A stretch of DNA of 5,643 nt from Eubacteriales bacterium (GTDB lineage Bacteria > Bacillota > Clostridia > Peptostreptococcales > Anaerovoracaceae): the NCBI GenBank assembly GCA_029098205.1, contig JAQXNW010000095.1, positions 1-5,643 of the forward strand. Reading direction: 5' to 3'. The notes under the pieces are model-generated. The model worked only from the letters and a program-made list of their open reading frames with translations. It ran no database searches and was not told the DNA's origin. The translations under genes and the position numbers were made by a program. Below, in pieces: positions 1 to 5,584 of the stretch. Numbering within the stretch: position 1 is the first letter of the stretch; the number at the start of each line of letters is the position of its first letter.

Positions 1-40
1 TATCTACATAATCTTTCAGCCAATTTACTGATAGCAGCAT
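1..40 (-). CDS. pheT: Phenylalanyl-tRNA synthetase beta subunit, N-terminal fragment (cut by window edge)
   Basis: Only the first 13 codons are inside the window. They translate as MLLSVNWLKDYVD, which matches the very conserved PheT amino terminus (typically M-L-x-S-x-N-W-L-K-D-Y-V). The ATG is preceded by a strong GGGGAGG ribosome binding site with 9 bases of spacing. It starts 21 bp after the pheS stop, the usual pheS-pheT arrangement. PheT (about 800 residues in bacteria) pairs with PheS as an alpha2-beta2 enzyme and carries the tRNA-binding and editing domains; none of these is visible here. The identification rests on a short but distinctive peptide plus gene order, so it is quite secure despite the length. 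The gene continues beyond position 1. Confidence 0.9.
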   Translation of the reverse strand, partial: MLLSVNWLKDYVD

Positions 41-49
41 GAATCTGAT

Positions 50-56
50 CCTCCCC
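50..56 (-). promoter_or_regulatory. Ribosome binding site of pheT
   Basis: GGGGAGG on the minus strand, 9 bases before the pheT ATG and inside the 21-bp pheS-pheT gap. It fixes the start of a gene whose body is outside the window. Confidence 0.8.
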
Positions 57-61
57 GGAAA

Positions 62-1087
62 TTACTTGAACTGTTCGATAAAACGCATATCATTCTCATA
101 CAGCAGACGGATGTCGTCGATTCCATATTTCAGCATCGCAATCCGCTCGACACCCATGCCGACCGCGAACCCCGTGTACTTCTCGGTGTCGATATCCGCC
201 ACCTGATGTACATGCGGATGCGTCATGCCGCAGCCAAGAATTTCAATCCAGCCGCTGCCCTTGCATACGTTGCAGCCCTTGCCGCCGCACTTAAAGCAGG
301 ATACGTCCATCTCCGCCGACGGTTCTGTAAACGGGAAATGATGCGGGCGGAACTTCGTCCGGGTGTCCGGCCCGAAAAGCTTCTTCGCCATATAATCCAG
401 CGATCCCTTAAGATCCGCCATCGTGATTCCTTCGCCGACAACCATCATCTCAACCTGATGGAAGGTCGGAGAATGCGTCGCGTCCGGAGTATCCCGGCGG
501 TAGCATCTTCCCGGAAGAACAATCTGGAACGGAAGGTTCAGCTCCTTCTCAGCCCGCACCTCACCGGACGATGTGTGCGGACGGACGCAAATCTTGTCTG
601 TCAGATAGAACGTATCCGTCATGTCTCTGGCAGGATGCGTCTCCGGCGCGTTCAGTCCGTCGAAGGTGTTGAAGGTCGTATCCACATCCGGGCTCTCATA
701 TACGGAATATCCCAGGCTCCGGAATATATCCACGATCTCATTGATGGTCTGCGTAATCGGATGCTCCACGCCGAACAGGATGTCTTCTCCCGGCTCCGTC
801 ACATCGATGGTTTCTTTCTCCAGTTTTGCCGCTTTCGCTCTCTTCTGGATTTCCTCTCTCCGCTGATTCAGCGCCTTCTCAAACTCAGCCTTCGCCTGGT
901 TCGCGGCCTTTCCGAACTCCTTCCGGTCTTCCGGACGCATGTCCTTCATGCCGCGGAGAATCTCCGTAAAACGGCCTTTCTTTCCAAGCATGCGCACACG
1001 AAGCTCTTCCGTATCCTTCGAAGACTCCGCGCGTTTCAGCTGCTCTTTCGCCTCTTCCAGCAGTTTATTCAATGATTCATTCTGCAT
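62..1087 (-). CDS. pheS: Phenylalanyl-tRNA synthetase alpha subunit (PheS)
   Basis: Catalytic subunit of cytoplasmic phenylalanyl-tRNA synthetase, which uses ATP to charge tRNA(Phe) with phenylalanine. At 341 residues it has the normal bacterial length. An N-terminal coiled-coil arm rich in Lys and Glu (about 1-90) that contacts tRNA is followed by the class II synthetase core. Visible landmarks are HPITQT (109-114), HPARDMTDTFYL (151-162), HTSSGEVR (171-178), motif 2 GRCYRRD (193-199) with FHQVE (209-213), the phenylalanine-pocket FPFTEPSAE (251-259), a Cys cluster CFKCGGKGCNVC (264-275) common in Firmicutes, and motif 3 GMGVERIAMLKYG (310-322). Ala308 appears to be the pocket alanine equivalent to E. 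coli Ala294, by my alignment from memory. GGAG lies 10 bases before the ATG. It starts 21 bp after the methyltransferase gene and is followed 21 bp later by pheT, so it is probably co-transcribed with both. Confidence 0.98.
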   Translation of the reverse strand: MQNESLNKLLEEAKEQLKRAESSKDTEELRVRMLGKKGRFTEILRGMKDMRPEDRKEFGKAANQAKAEFEKALNQRREEIQKRAKAAKLEKETIDVTEPGEDILFGVEHPITQTINEIVDIFRSLGYSVYESPDVDTTFNTFDGLNAPETHPARDMTDTFYLTDKICVRPHTSSGEVRAEKELNLPFQIVLPGRCYRRDTPDATHSPTFHQVEMMVVGEGITMADLKGSLDYMAKKLFGPDTRTKFRPHHFPFTEPSAEMDVSCFKCGGKGCNVCKGSGWIEILGCGMTHPHVHQVADIDTEKYTGFAVGMGVERIAMLKYGIDDIRLLYENDMRFIEQFK

Positions 1088-1108
1088 ATCTTCTTATCTC
1101 CGTATTAT

Positions 1109-1903
1109 TTATGATTTTCTTCTCCGCATGGCCTCGTACATCAAAATCCCGGCCGCGACAGAAGCATTCAGCGATTCCAGTCCGCCTTCCATGGGAATTG
1201 TCAGGCGCACATCCGCATTCCGAAGCAGAGATTCCCGGACACCGTTCCCTTCGTTTCCGATGACGAGAGCGGTGTTTTCACGGATATCCGCTTCATAATA
1301 GTTGATTCCGTCCACAACACTGGTCACGGCAAGTTTTTTCCCAATTCCATGAACCAGCTCTAATAATTCCCTATCATCCCGGACAAAGACGATAGGGATG
1401 GTAAAGACGGCTCCGGCCGTCGCCCGGACCGTCTTCGGCGAAAATACATCGCATGTACCGGGAAGAATCACCGCGGCTTCGTACCCGGCTCCCAGCGCCG
1501 TCCGGAGAATGGTTCCGACATTTCCGGGATCCTGCAGCTGATCGAGAACGACAAGATTTCCTCCATCTCTGTCCGCATTCAGCAGATCTTCCGCAGAGAA
1601 GCGGGGCTTCTCCACAACCGCCAGAATTCCCTGACTTTCTTCGGTATCGGAAACCTTCCGGAAAAGCTCCTTCGGAAGCACATACTCGTCCGAAAATCCG
1701 GCGTATTCCGGGAACCCGGCTTCTTCCGGATCCTCGCCTTCCCTATAAAAAAGCATCCGTACCGACGCGCCGGAAGACACGGCTTCCGCCACATTCTTCC
1801 GTCCTTCGATCAGGAACAGGCCTTCCTCGTCCCTGTATTTTCGCTTTCGAAGTCTACGGACGTGTTTCACGATTCGATTTTCATTCGATGTGATTTCCTT
1901 CAT
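1109..1903 (-). CDS. TrmH/SpoU-family RNA 2'-O-ribose methyltransferase
   Basis: Predicted S-adenosylmethionine-dependent methyltransferase of the SPOUT superfamily, acting on rRNA or tRNA ribose; the exact target cannot be read from sequence. From the start chosen here it has 264 residues. The N-terminal part (about 1-100, beginning MKEITSNENRIVKHVRRL) resembles the substrate-binding domain of B. subtilis YsgA and RlmB relatives. The catalytic domain shows all three SpoU motifs: DPGNVGTILRTA (125-136, with Asn128 and Arg134), VIGNEGNGV (214-222, with Glu218) and IPMEGGLESLNASVAAG (236-252, with Asn246). An upstream in-frame ATG at 1951 would add 16 residues. I prefer the internal start because family members begin there, but neither start has a recognisable Shine-Dalgarno site, so the 5' end is uncertain. 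A related gene also precedes pheST in B. subtilis, which supports a conserved linkage with translation genes. Confidence 0.9.
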   Translation of the reverse strand: MKEITSNENRIVKHVRRLRKRKYRDEEGLFLIEGRKNVAEAVSSGASVRMLFYREGEDPEEAGFPEYAGFSDEYVLPKELFRKVSDTEESQGILAVVEKPRFSAEDLLNADRDGGNLVVLDQLQDPGNVGTILRTALGAGYEAAVILPGTCDVFSPKTVRATAGAVFTIPIVFVRDDRELLELVHGIGKKLAVTSVVDGINYYEADIRENTALVIGNEGNGVRESLLRNADVRLTIPMEGGLESLNASVAAGILMYEAMRRRKS

Positions 1904-1930
1904 AGATATACGTAAACGCGGTCTGAGCAG

Positions 1931-1959
1931 ATCCGCAAATGGATGATCCATAAACGGAT
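1931..1959. repeat. Imperfect 29-bp palindrome at the methyltransferase 5' end
   Basis: Two 14-bp arms centred on position 1945 match at 11 of 14 positions: ATCCG-nnn-ATGGAT and its complement. The three mismatches are contiguous in each arm. It overlaps the upstream candidate ATG at 1951 and ends 28 bp before the preferred ATG at 1903. In RNA it could form a hairpin that hides the upstream AUG; in DNA it could be an operator. Function is unknown. Confidence 0.45.
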
Positions 1960-1965
1960 TCGCTT

Positions 1966-2000
1966 AAATAATATGAAAGCCGGCAGAAACTACTACCGGC
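1966..2000 (-). terminator. Rho-independent terminator after ftsZ
   Basis: On the minus strand GCCGGTAG and CTGCCGGC form an 8-bp stem (seven Watson-Crick pairs and one G-U) around the 6-base loop TAGTTT. It is followed at once by TTTCATATTATTT, which has 9 T in 13. It begins 28 bases after the ftsZ stop codon. The interrupted T tract suggests a moderate rather than very strong terminator. It probably separates the division genes from the methyltransferase-pheST genes, though some read-through is possible because no clear promoter is seen beyond it. Confidence 0.75.
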
Positions 2001-2028
2001 ATTCGAAACTTCTATAGGGTGCACGGAC

Positions 2029-3147
2029 TTAATCGTTCAGGAAATCCGGAATCACGAATTTGGAATTGTCCTTGTCTTCGTCTTTCGTATCGTTGAAGAT
2101 CTGTCCCAAAGTAACTTCTTTCCCTTCCAGTCCGTTCTCTGTCTTCACTTTCCTGCCGGATTCCAGACCTCGTCCCGCATCTTTCGAGGCGCTGTCCTCT
2201 CCGAATCCAGTCGCAATGACCGTAATCGCGATCTCGTCTTTCATGTTCTCGTCTACCGAAGCGCCGAAGATCAGAATCGCGTCATCCGCAGCCTGCTCTT
2301 CTACCTGGCTGGCGATCTCATTGACTTCCATCATGCCGAGATCATACCCGCCGGCGACATAAAGAAGAATCGCCTTCGCGCCGGAAATTCTCGTCTCAAG
2401 AAGCGGGCTCTCTGTAGCCGCTTTCACTGCTTCCTTCGCGCGGTCCTCTCCGCTTCCGTGGCCGACGCCCATGTGCGCGATGCCGCGGTCCGTCATGACG
2501 GACCGTACATCCGCAAAATCGACGTTAATCAAAGCGGCTTCGGAAATCAGATCGGAAATGCCCTGCACGCCCTGACGAAGCACATCATCCGCCATATTGA
2601 ACGCGTCCAGCATCGTCGTATTCTTCTCACTGTTCTCGATCAGCTTGTCATTCGGAATAACAACCAGAGAATCCACATAATTCTGCAGGAAACGAAGTCC
2701 CTGCTCTGCCTGTTCGGTTCTCTTGCGGCCTTCGAACGTGAACGGCTTCGTCACAACACCGACGGTCAGAATTCCCAGATCCTTCGCGGCCTTCGCGATG
2801 ATCGGTGCCGCACCGGTCCCTGTTCCGCCGCCCATTCCGGCTGTGATAAACACCATGTCGCTTCCCTGAATCAGTTCGATGATATCATCGATCGACTCTT
2901 CCGCGGAATGCTGTCCTACCTCAGGATTTCCGCCAGCTCCGAGGCCTTTCGTCAGTTTTTCGCCAATCTGTACTTTTGTATCTGCATTACAGCGCTTCAG
3001 CGCCTGTTTATCCGTATTTACAGCGATAAAGTCAACACCGCCAAGACCGGCGTCGATCATGCGGTTTACCGCATTGCATCCGCCTCCGCCGACACCGATG
3101 ACCTTGAGAACCGCAGAACCATCCTGTTCGGTTTCAAATTGCAACAT
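2029..3147 (-). CDS. ftsZ: Cell division protein FtsZ
   Basis: Tubulin-like GTPase that polymerises at mid-cell into the Z ring and recruits the divisome. At 372 residues the length is normal. The N-terminal nucleotide-binding domain shows GVGGGGCNAVNRM (18-30), VNTDKQAL (43-50) and the tubulin signature GGGTGTG (106-112). The T7 synergy loop NVDFAD (208-213) supplies the catalytic aspartates Asp210 and Asp213. The folded core ends near residue 316. A short charged linker of about 47 residues follows, then a C-terminal peptide FVIPDFLND that keeps the I-P-x-F-L core used to bind FtsA, SepF, ZapA-type or EzrA partners, but stops without the usual basic residues. The ATG has AGGAGG 7 bases upstream, in a spacer that also holds a candidate promoter. 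A terminator follows. The gene lies directly after divIB, with no ftsA between them. Confidence 0.99.
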   Translation of the reverse strand: MLQFETEQDGSAVLKVIGVGGGGCNAVNRMIDAGLGGVDFIAVNTDKQALKRCNADTKVQIGEKLTKGLGAGGNPEVGQHSAEESIDDIIELIQGSDMVFITAGMGGGTGTGAAPIIAKAAKDLGILTVGVVTKPFTFEGRKRTEQAEQGLRFLQNYVDSLVVIPNDKLIENSEKNTTMLDAFNMADDVLRQGVQGISDLISEAALINVDFADVRSVMTDRGIAHMGVGHGSGEDRAKEAVKAATESPLLETRISGAKAILLYVAGGYDLGMMEVNEIASQVEEQAADDAILIFGASVDENMKDEIAITVIATGFGEDSASKDAGRGLESGRKVKTENGLEGKEVTLGQIFNDTKDEDKDNSKFVIPDFLND

Positions 3148-3154
3148 CTGCTTT

Positions 3155-3160
3155 CCTCCT
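3155..3160 (-). promoter_or_regulatory. Ribosome binding site of ftsZ
   Basis: A perfect AGGAGG on the minus strand, 7 bases before the ftsZ ATG. It is the strongest such site in the window, fitting the high protein level FtsZ usually needs. Confidence 0.85.
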
Positions 3161-3180
3161 TGGAATCCATAATATGTTAT

Positions 3181-3209
3181 ATTCTACCATACAAAAATGA
3201 CGTTTGCAT
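3181..3209 (-). promoter_or_regulatory. Candidate extended -10 promoter for ftsZ
   Basis: In the 69-bp AT-rich gap between divIB and ftsZ the minus strand reads TATGGTAGAAT. This is a TG-n extended -10 element with TAGAAT (5 of 6 matches to TATAAT) at 3186-3181. Seventeen bases upstream is ATGCAA (3209-3204), only 3 of 6 matches to the -35 consensus, which an extended -10 can tolerate. A second -10-like TATAAC overlaps just downstream. A private ftsZ promoter inside dcw clusters is known in other bacteria, including B. subtilis ftsAZ. This call is from pattern reading only. Confidence 0.45.
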
Positions 3210-3216
3210 TAAGAAA

Positions 3217-4317
3217 TTATCCAATATCCGGCAAAAAAGACATATACCCGTTTTCTTCCACCGTAATTGTTCCATAACGAATTTCGTCCTTCAAAAGGCG
3301 GTTTACGACTTTCTGAAGACTGCCATCCTCCACAGACTTCTTTACAAGAGAATAGTTCCCCTTTGCAAGCAGCGTTGACGTGATGTGCACGGTCACGGAA
3401 CTGCCGGAAATTTCCAGTTCCCGGAAGAAAAAGTCCCCTTCCTCCATCGAACTCAACATTTTGAGCATGCTCTTAAGAGTACCCTTTTCTTCCGCTTCCA
3501 GATGGCTTCCTATATCCATCTGGCTTATGGTAAGCCCGCGGATCAGTGTAAGCTTCGGCCTCGTCTGAGTAATCGAAAGCACGACCGCATTCCGGTCGAT
3601 CAGAATGTATTTTCCGCCATAGGCCGCCGCCGCGACCGGAACCCTCTCCGTCACATGAATGACCAGAGTATCCGGGAGCTTCCGGCTCATTTTCGCATCG
3701 CTGATGTACGGCTGCTTTACAAGCTTGTCCTTTATCGCGCCCGTATGTGCGGAAGTAAAAAGGTTCCCTCCTGTTTTCGCGCCGGCAAGTTTAATGATCT
3801 CCTGATCGCTGTAATGGTGATTGCCGGTTACCTGGATCTTCGTAAGTGTAAAATAGGGAGAAAGCAGAAAAATCACAAGCGCGGCAAGTGCTGCAAGAAG
3901 AATGCCGACATAAAGAAAGAAATGATGACGGCGCCGCTTCCGGTGCTTTCTTTTGCTGCCGCTTTCCCCGTATCCGCTTCGCGCGATCTCCTTGCTCCAG
4001 GCGGTTCGATCCGTTTCCGGCGGCAGATCCGGGCCTTCTTCATCCATGCTTTCTCGTTTCATGCTTTCAAGGCCGGCCGCTTCTTCTCCGCTTTCTTCAG
4101 AAGCCGGCCCATCAGGCGCCCCATTCCGGGACGTCTGTTCCTGCTTGCTGTATTCCAGGAATTCATCCGGCGTAACATGGACGAAACGGTACGGATCATC
4201 GCCAACTCCGCTGATCGGCTGATAGCTGCTCGACCAGGTATCCCATCCCTCGCCGATTCCGCGCTTCTCCGAAGAAGAATCCTCCGGATTCCGTTTTTCT
4301 TCTTCATCCCTTGACAT
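3217..4317 (-). CDS. divIB: Cell division protein DivIB/FtsQ
   Basis: Bitopic membrane protein of the FtsQ/DivIB family, a divisome scaffold that works with FtsL and DivIC at the septum. From the ATG at 4317 it has 366 residues. Order: a long hydrophilic, acidic and Ser-rich cytoplasmic region (1-121), a very basic stretch KRKHRKRRRHH (122-132), one transmembrane helix (about 133-152), an extracellular POTRA domain starting YFTLTKIQVTGN and ending near VIHVTERVPVA (about 155-228), and the beta domain (about 229-345). The basic stretch before the helix fits an N-in topology. An alternative GTG start at 4341 adds 8 residues, but the ribosome binding site GGAGAGGA lies between the two, which favours the ATG. 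It sits between murG and ftsZ, as in many clostridial dcw clusters. Sequence is poorly conserved in this family, so the call rests on architecture, POTRA motifs and position. Confidence 0.92.
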   Translation of the reverse strand: MSRDEEEKRNPEDSSSEKRGIGEGWDTWSSSYQPISGVGDDPYRFVHVTPDEFLEYSKQEQTSRNGAPDGPASEESGEEAAGLESMKRESMDEEGPDLPPETDRTAWSKEIARSGYGESGSKRKHRKRRRHHFFLYVGILLAALAALVIFLLSPYFTLTKIQVTGNHHYSDQEIIKLAGAKTGGNLFTSAHTGAIKDKLVKQPYISDAKMSRKLPDTLVIHVTERVPVAAAAYGGKYILIDRNAVVLSITQTRPKLTLIRGLTISQMDIGSHLEAEEKGTLKSMLKMLSSMEEGDFFFRELEISGSSVTVHITSTLLAKGNYSLVKKSVEDGSLQKVVNRLLKDEIRYGTITVEENGYMSFLPDIG

Positions 4318-4320
4318 GCT

Positions 4321-4328
4321 TCCTCTCC
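4321..4328 (-). promoter_or_regulatory. Ribosome binding site deciding the divIB start
   Basis: GGAGAGGA on the minus strand; its GGAG lies 7 bases before the ATG at 4317. It falls inside the 8-codon extension that a GTG start at 4341 would add. That placement is the reason for choosing the ATG. Confidence 0.75.
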
Positions 4329-4372
4329 GATCTATGCGCACAGATGTTAACAGCCGCTTATGATCCCAGCCG

Positions 4373-4405
4373 TTTTATGCCTTGTTTATGCCTTATTGCC
4401 TTATC
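4373..4405. repeat. Short AAGGCATAA-like direct repeats upstream of divIB
   Basis: On the minus strand the motif AAGGCA(A)TAA recurs three times in about 30 bases, the clearest pair being AAGGCATAAA separated by 11 bases from start to start. The stretch continues the repeat block next to murG, so most of the 152-bp murG-divIB spacer is iterated sequence. I see no open reading frame of note, no terminator and no convincing promoter in it. Confidence 0.5.
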
Positions 4406-4420
4406 CTTGCAGGCACCGGC

Positions 4421-4472
4421 TTTGCAAGTGCCGGATTTACAAGTGATTTGCAAATGCCGGATTTTACAATTA
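4421..4472. repeat. Two tandem copies of a 26-bp repeat between murG and divIB
   Basis: Copy one is 4421-4446 and copy two is 4447-4472. On the plus strand both begin TTTGCAA(G/A)TGCCGGATTT: 17 of the first 18 bases agree, and the remainder aligns with a one-base indel (ACAA shared). A weaker third match (10 of 15) lies at 4406-4420. The second copy includes the murG stop codon. Each copy carries a near-palindromic TTGCAA core, and copy two overlaps the perfect palindrome ATTTGCAAAT (4446-4455). Confidence 0.7.
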
Positions 4473-5570
4473 CCGACTTCCGTATTTCAGAACTTCATAG
4501 ATATGATCGGCTGCGTCCCGCGGCTCCGCGTTATAGGCAGCTTCCTCCATCTTATGAAGCTTTTCCGGATCTCTCTTCAGACGGACGATTTCCGCAAAAA
4601 GCTTGTCTACAGTGACATCCTTCTCTTCCATCAGCACCGCGCCGCCTTGATCCGCGACGCTTTTCGCGTTGTAGTACTGATGGTTTCCCGTGACATTCGG
4701 CGAAGGAATCAGGATGGACGCGCGCCCCGAAACGCAGGTCTCGGCCAGAGACACCGCGCCCGACCGGCTGATGACAAGATCTGATCCCGTCAGATAATCT
4801 TCCATATCCGTAATGTATTTTATAAACTGAATGGAATCCGGAAACTCAAAACGGTCGTTCTTTGTCTGCTCAATCATCATATCATAGTGAAGCAGTCCCA
4901 CATCAAAGATAAACCGGACATTCGGAACGTCACTAAGCTTCTTCGCGAGCTCATAGAATATCGTGTTCAGCGCATCCGCGCCCTGCGAACCTGCGAATGC
5001 GAAAACGACGAATTCGTCCCCGGACGCACCGATTTTCCTGCGGGCTTCTTCGCGGTTCACGCCGAAGAACCGGCTCCGCACGGGATTTCCTGTGAAAATA
5101 TGTTTCTCCGGATGCTTAAAATAAGGAGAAGCCGCCTTAAAACCAAGGAAAATATTGTTCACATACCGCTCCAGAAAACGATTCGCAAGTCCCGGAAACG
5201 CATTCTGTTCCTGAATGAAGCAGCGCACACCGCATTTTTTCGCGGCGCGGACAACCGGAACACAGACGAATCCGCCGGTTCCGATCACAACATCCGGGCG
5301 GAATTCCCGGATTTTCTTCATAGACTGCCGGGTTCCCCGTTCCACCGCACGGAATGTTTTCATCATGGATGGAATACTTTTCTCAAAATACCGGGCGTCT
5401 ACCATCTCGAACCGGTATCCGGACCCGGGCACAAGATCTTTCTCAATCCCAATCCGGTTTCCCAAATAGAGAATTTCCGAATCCGGTTCTTTCTCCATTA
5501 TTTTATCCGCAATCGCAAGCGCTGGATAAATATGACCGCCGCTTCCGCCGCCTGTGACAATCGCTCTCAT
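4470..5570 (-). CDS. murG: UDP-N-acetylglucosamine-lipid I N-acetylglucosaminyltransferase (MurG)
   Basis: Peripheral inner-membrane glycosyltransferase (GT28, GT-B fold) that adds GlcNAc from UDP-GlcNAc to lipid I, making lipid II, the last cytoplasmic step of peptidoglycan precursor synthesis. At 366 residues it is the usual length. The N-terminal acceptor domain shows the first G loop GGGSGGHIYPALA (7-19, with conserved His13) and the second GTGGFVCVPVV (97-107), followed by EQNAFPGLANR (121-131). The C-terminal UDP-GlcNAc domain shows AGSQGA (193-198, normally GGSQGA), SRSGAVSLAE (268-277, with Glu277 the likely ribose contact) and NVTGNHQYYNAKS (292-304). Residue 120 is Gln where most MurG have His (HEQN). 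An AAGGA ribosome binding site lies 9 bases before the ATG. It is the first complete gene of the dcw segment seen here, upstream of divIB. Confidence 0.98.
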   Translation of the reverse strand: MRAIVTGGGSGGHIYPALAIADKIMEKEPDSEILYLGNRIGIEKDLVPGSGYRFEMVDARYFEKSIPSMMKTFRAVERGTRQSMKKIREFRPDVVIGTGGFVCVPVVRAAKKCGVRCFIQEQNAFPGLANRFLERYVNNIFLGFKAASPYFKHPEKHIFTGNPVRSRFFGVNREEARRKIGASGDEFVVFAFAGSQGADALNTIFYELAKKLSDVPNVRFIFDVGLLHYDMMIEQTKNDRFEFPDSIQFIKYITDMEDYLTGSDLVISRSGAVSLAETCVSGRASILIPSPNVTGNHQYYNAKSVADQGGAVLMEEKDVTVDKLFAEIVRLKRDPEKLHKMEEAAYNAEPRDAADHIYEVLKYGSR

Positions 5571-5584
5571 CTGCCGCTGTCCTT

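Noticed and set aside
264..300. CxxC-x4-CxxC cluster in PheS as a possible novel zinc site
   Set aside because: The same cluster occurs in B. subtilis PheS and many other bacterial PheS proteins as I recall them, so it is a known family feature.
206..1075. Long plus-strand open frame (289 codons) opposite pheS
   Set aside because: It is Arg, Leu and His rich with no recognisable domain and lies wholly over a well-conserved gene; this is the usual shadow of a GC-rich coding strand.
2458..3378. Plus-strand open frame (306 codons) opposite ftsZ, the spacer and the end of divIB
   Set aside because: It crosses a gene boundary and an AT-rich promoter-like gap, has no family resemblance, and has unnatural composition. 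Judged a shadow frame.
3385..4314. Plus-strand open frame (309 codons) opposite divIB
   Set aside because: Basic, Phe-rich low-complexity translation arising from the complement of Glu/Lys/Ser codons; no recognisable motif.
4385..4435. Weak promoter-like pair TTGCAA and GATAAG (16-base spacing) before divIB
   Set aside because: Each hexamer matches only 4 of 6 and the TTGCAA is part of the repeat unit, so chance is a sufficient explanation.
4311..4784. Plus-strand open frame across the murG-divIB spacer and the murG 3' end
   Set aside because: Its repeated LQAPALQVPDLQV segment is just the translation of the DNA repeats; the rest is antisense to murG.
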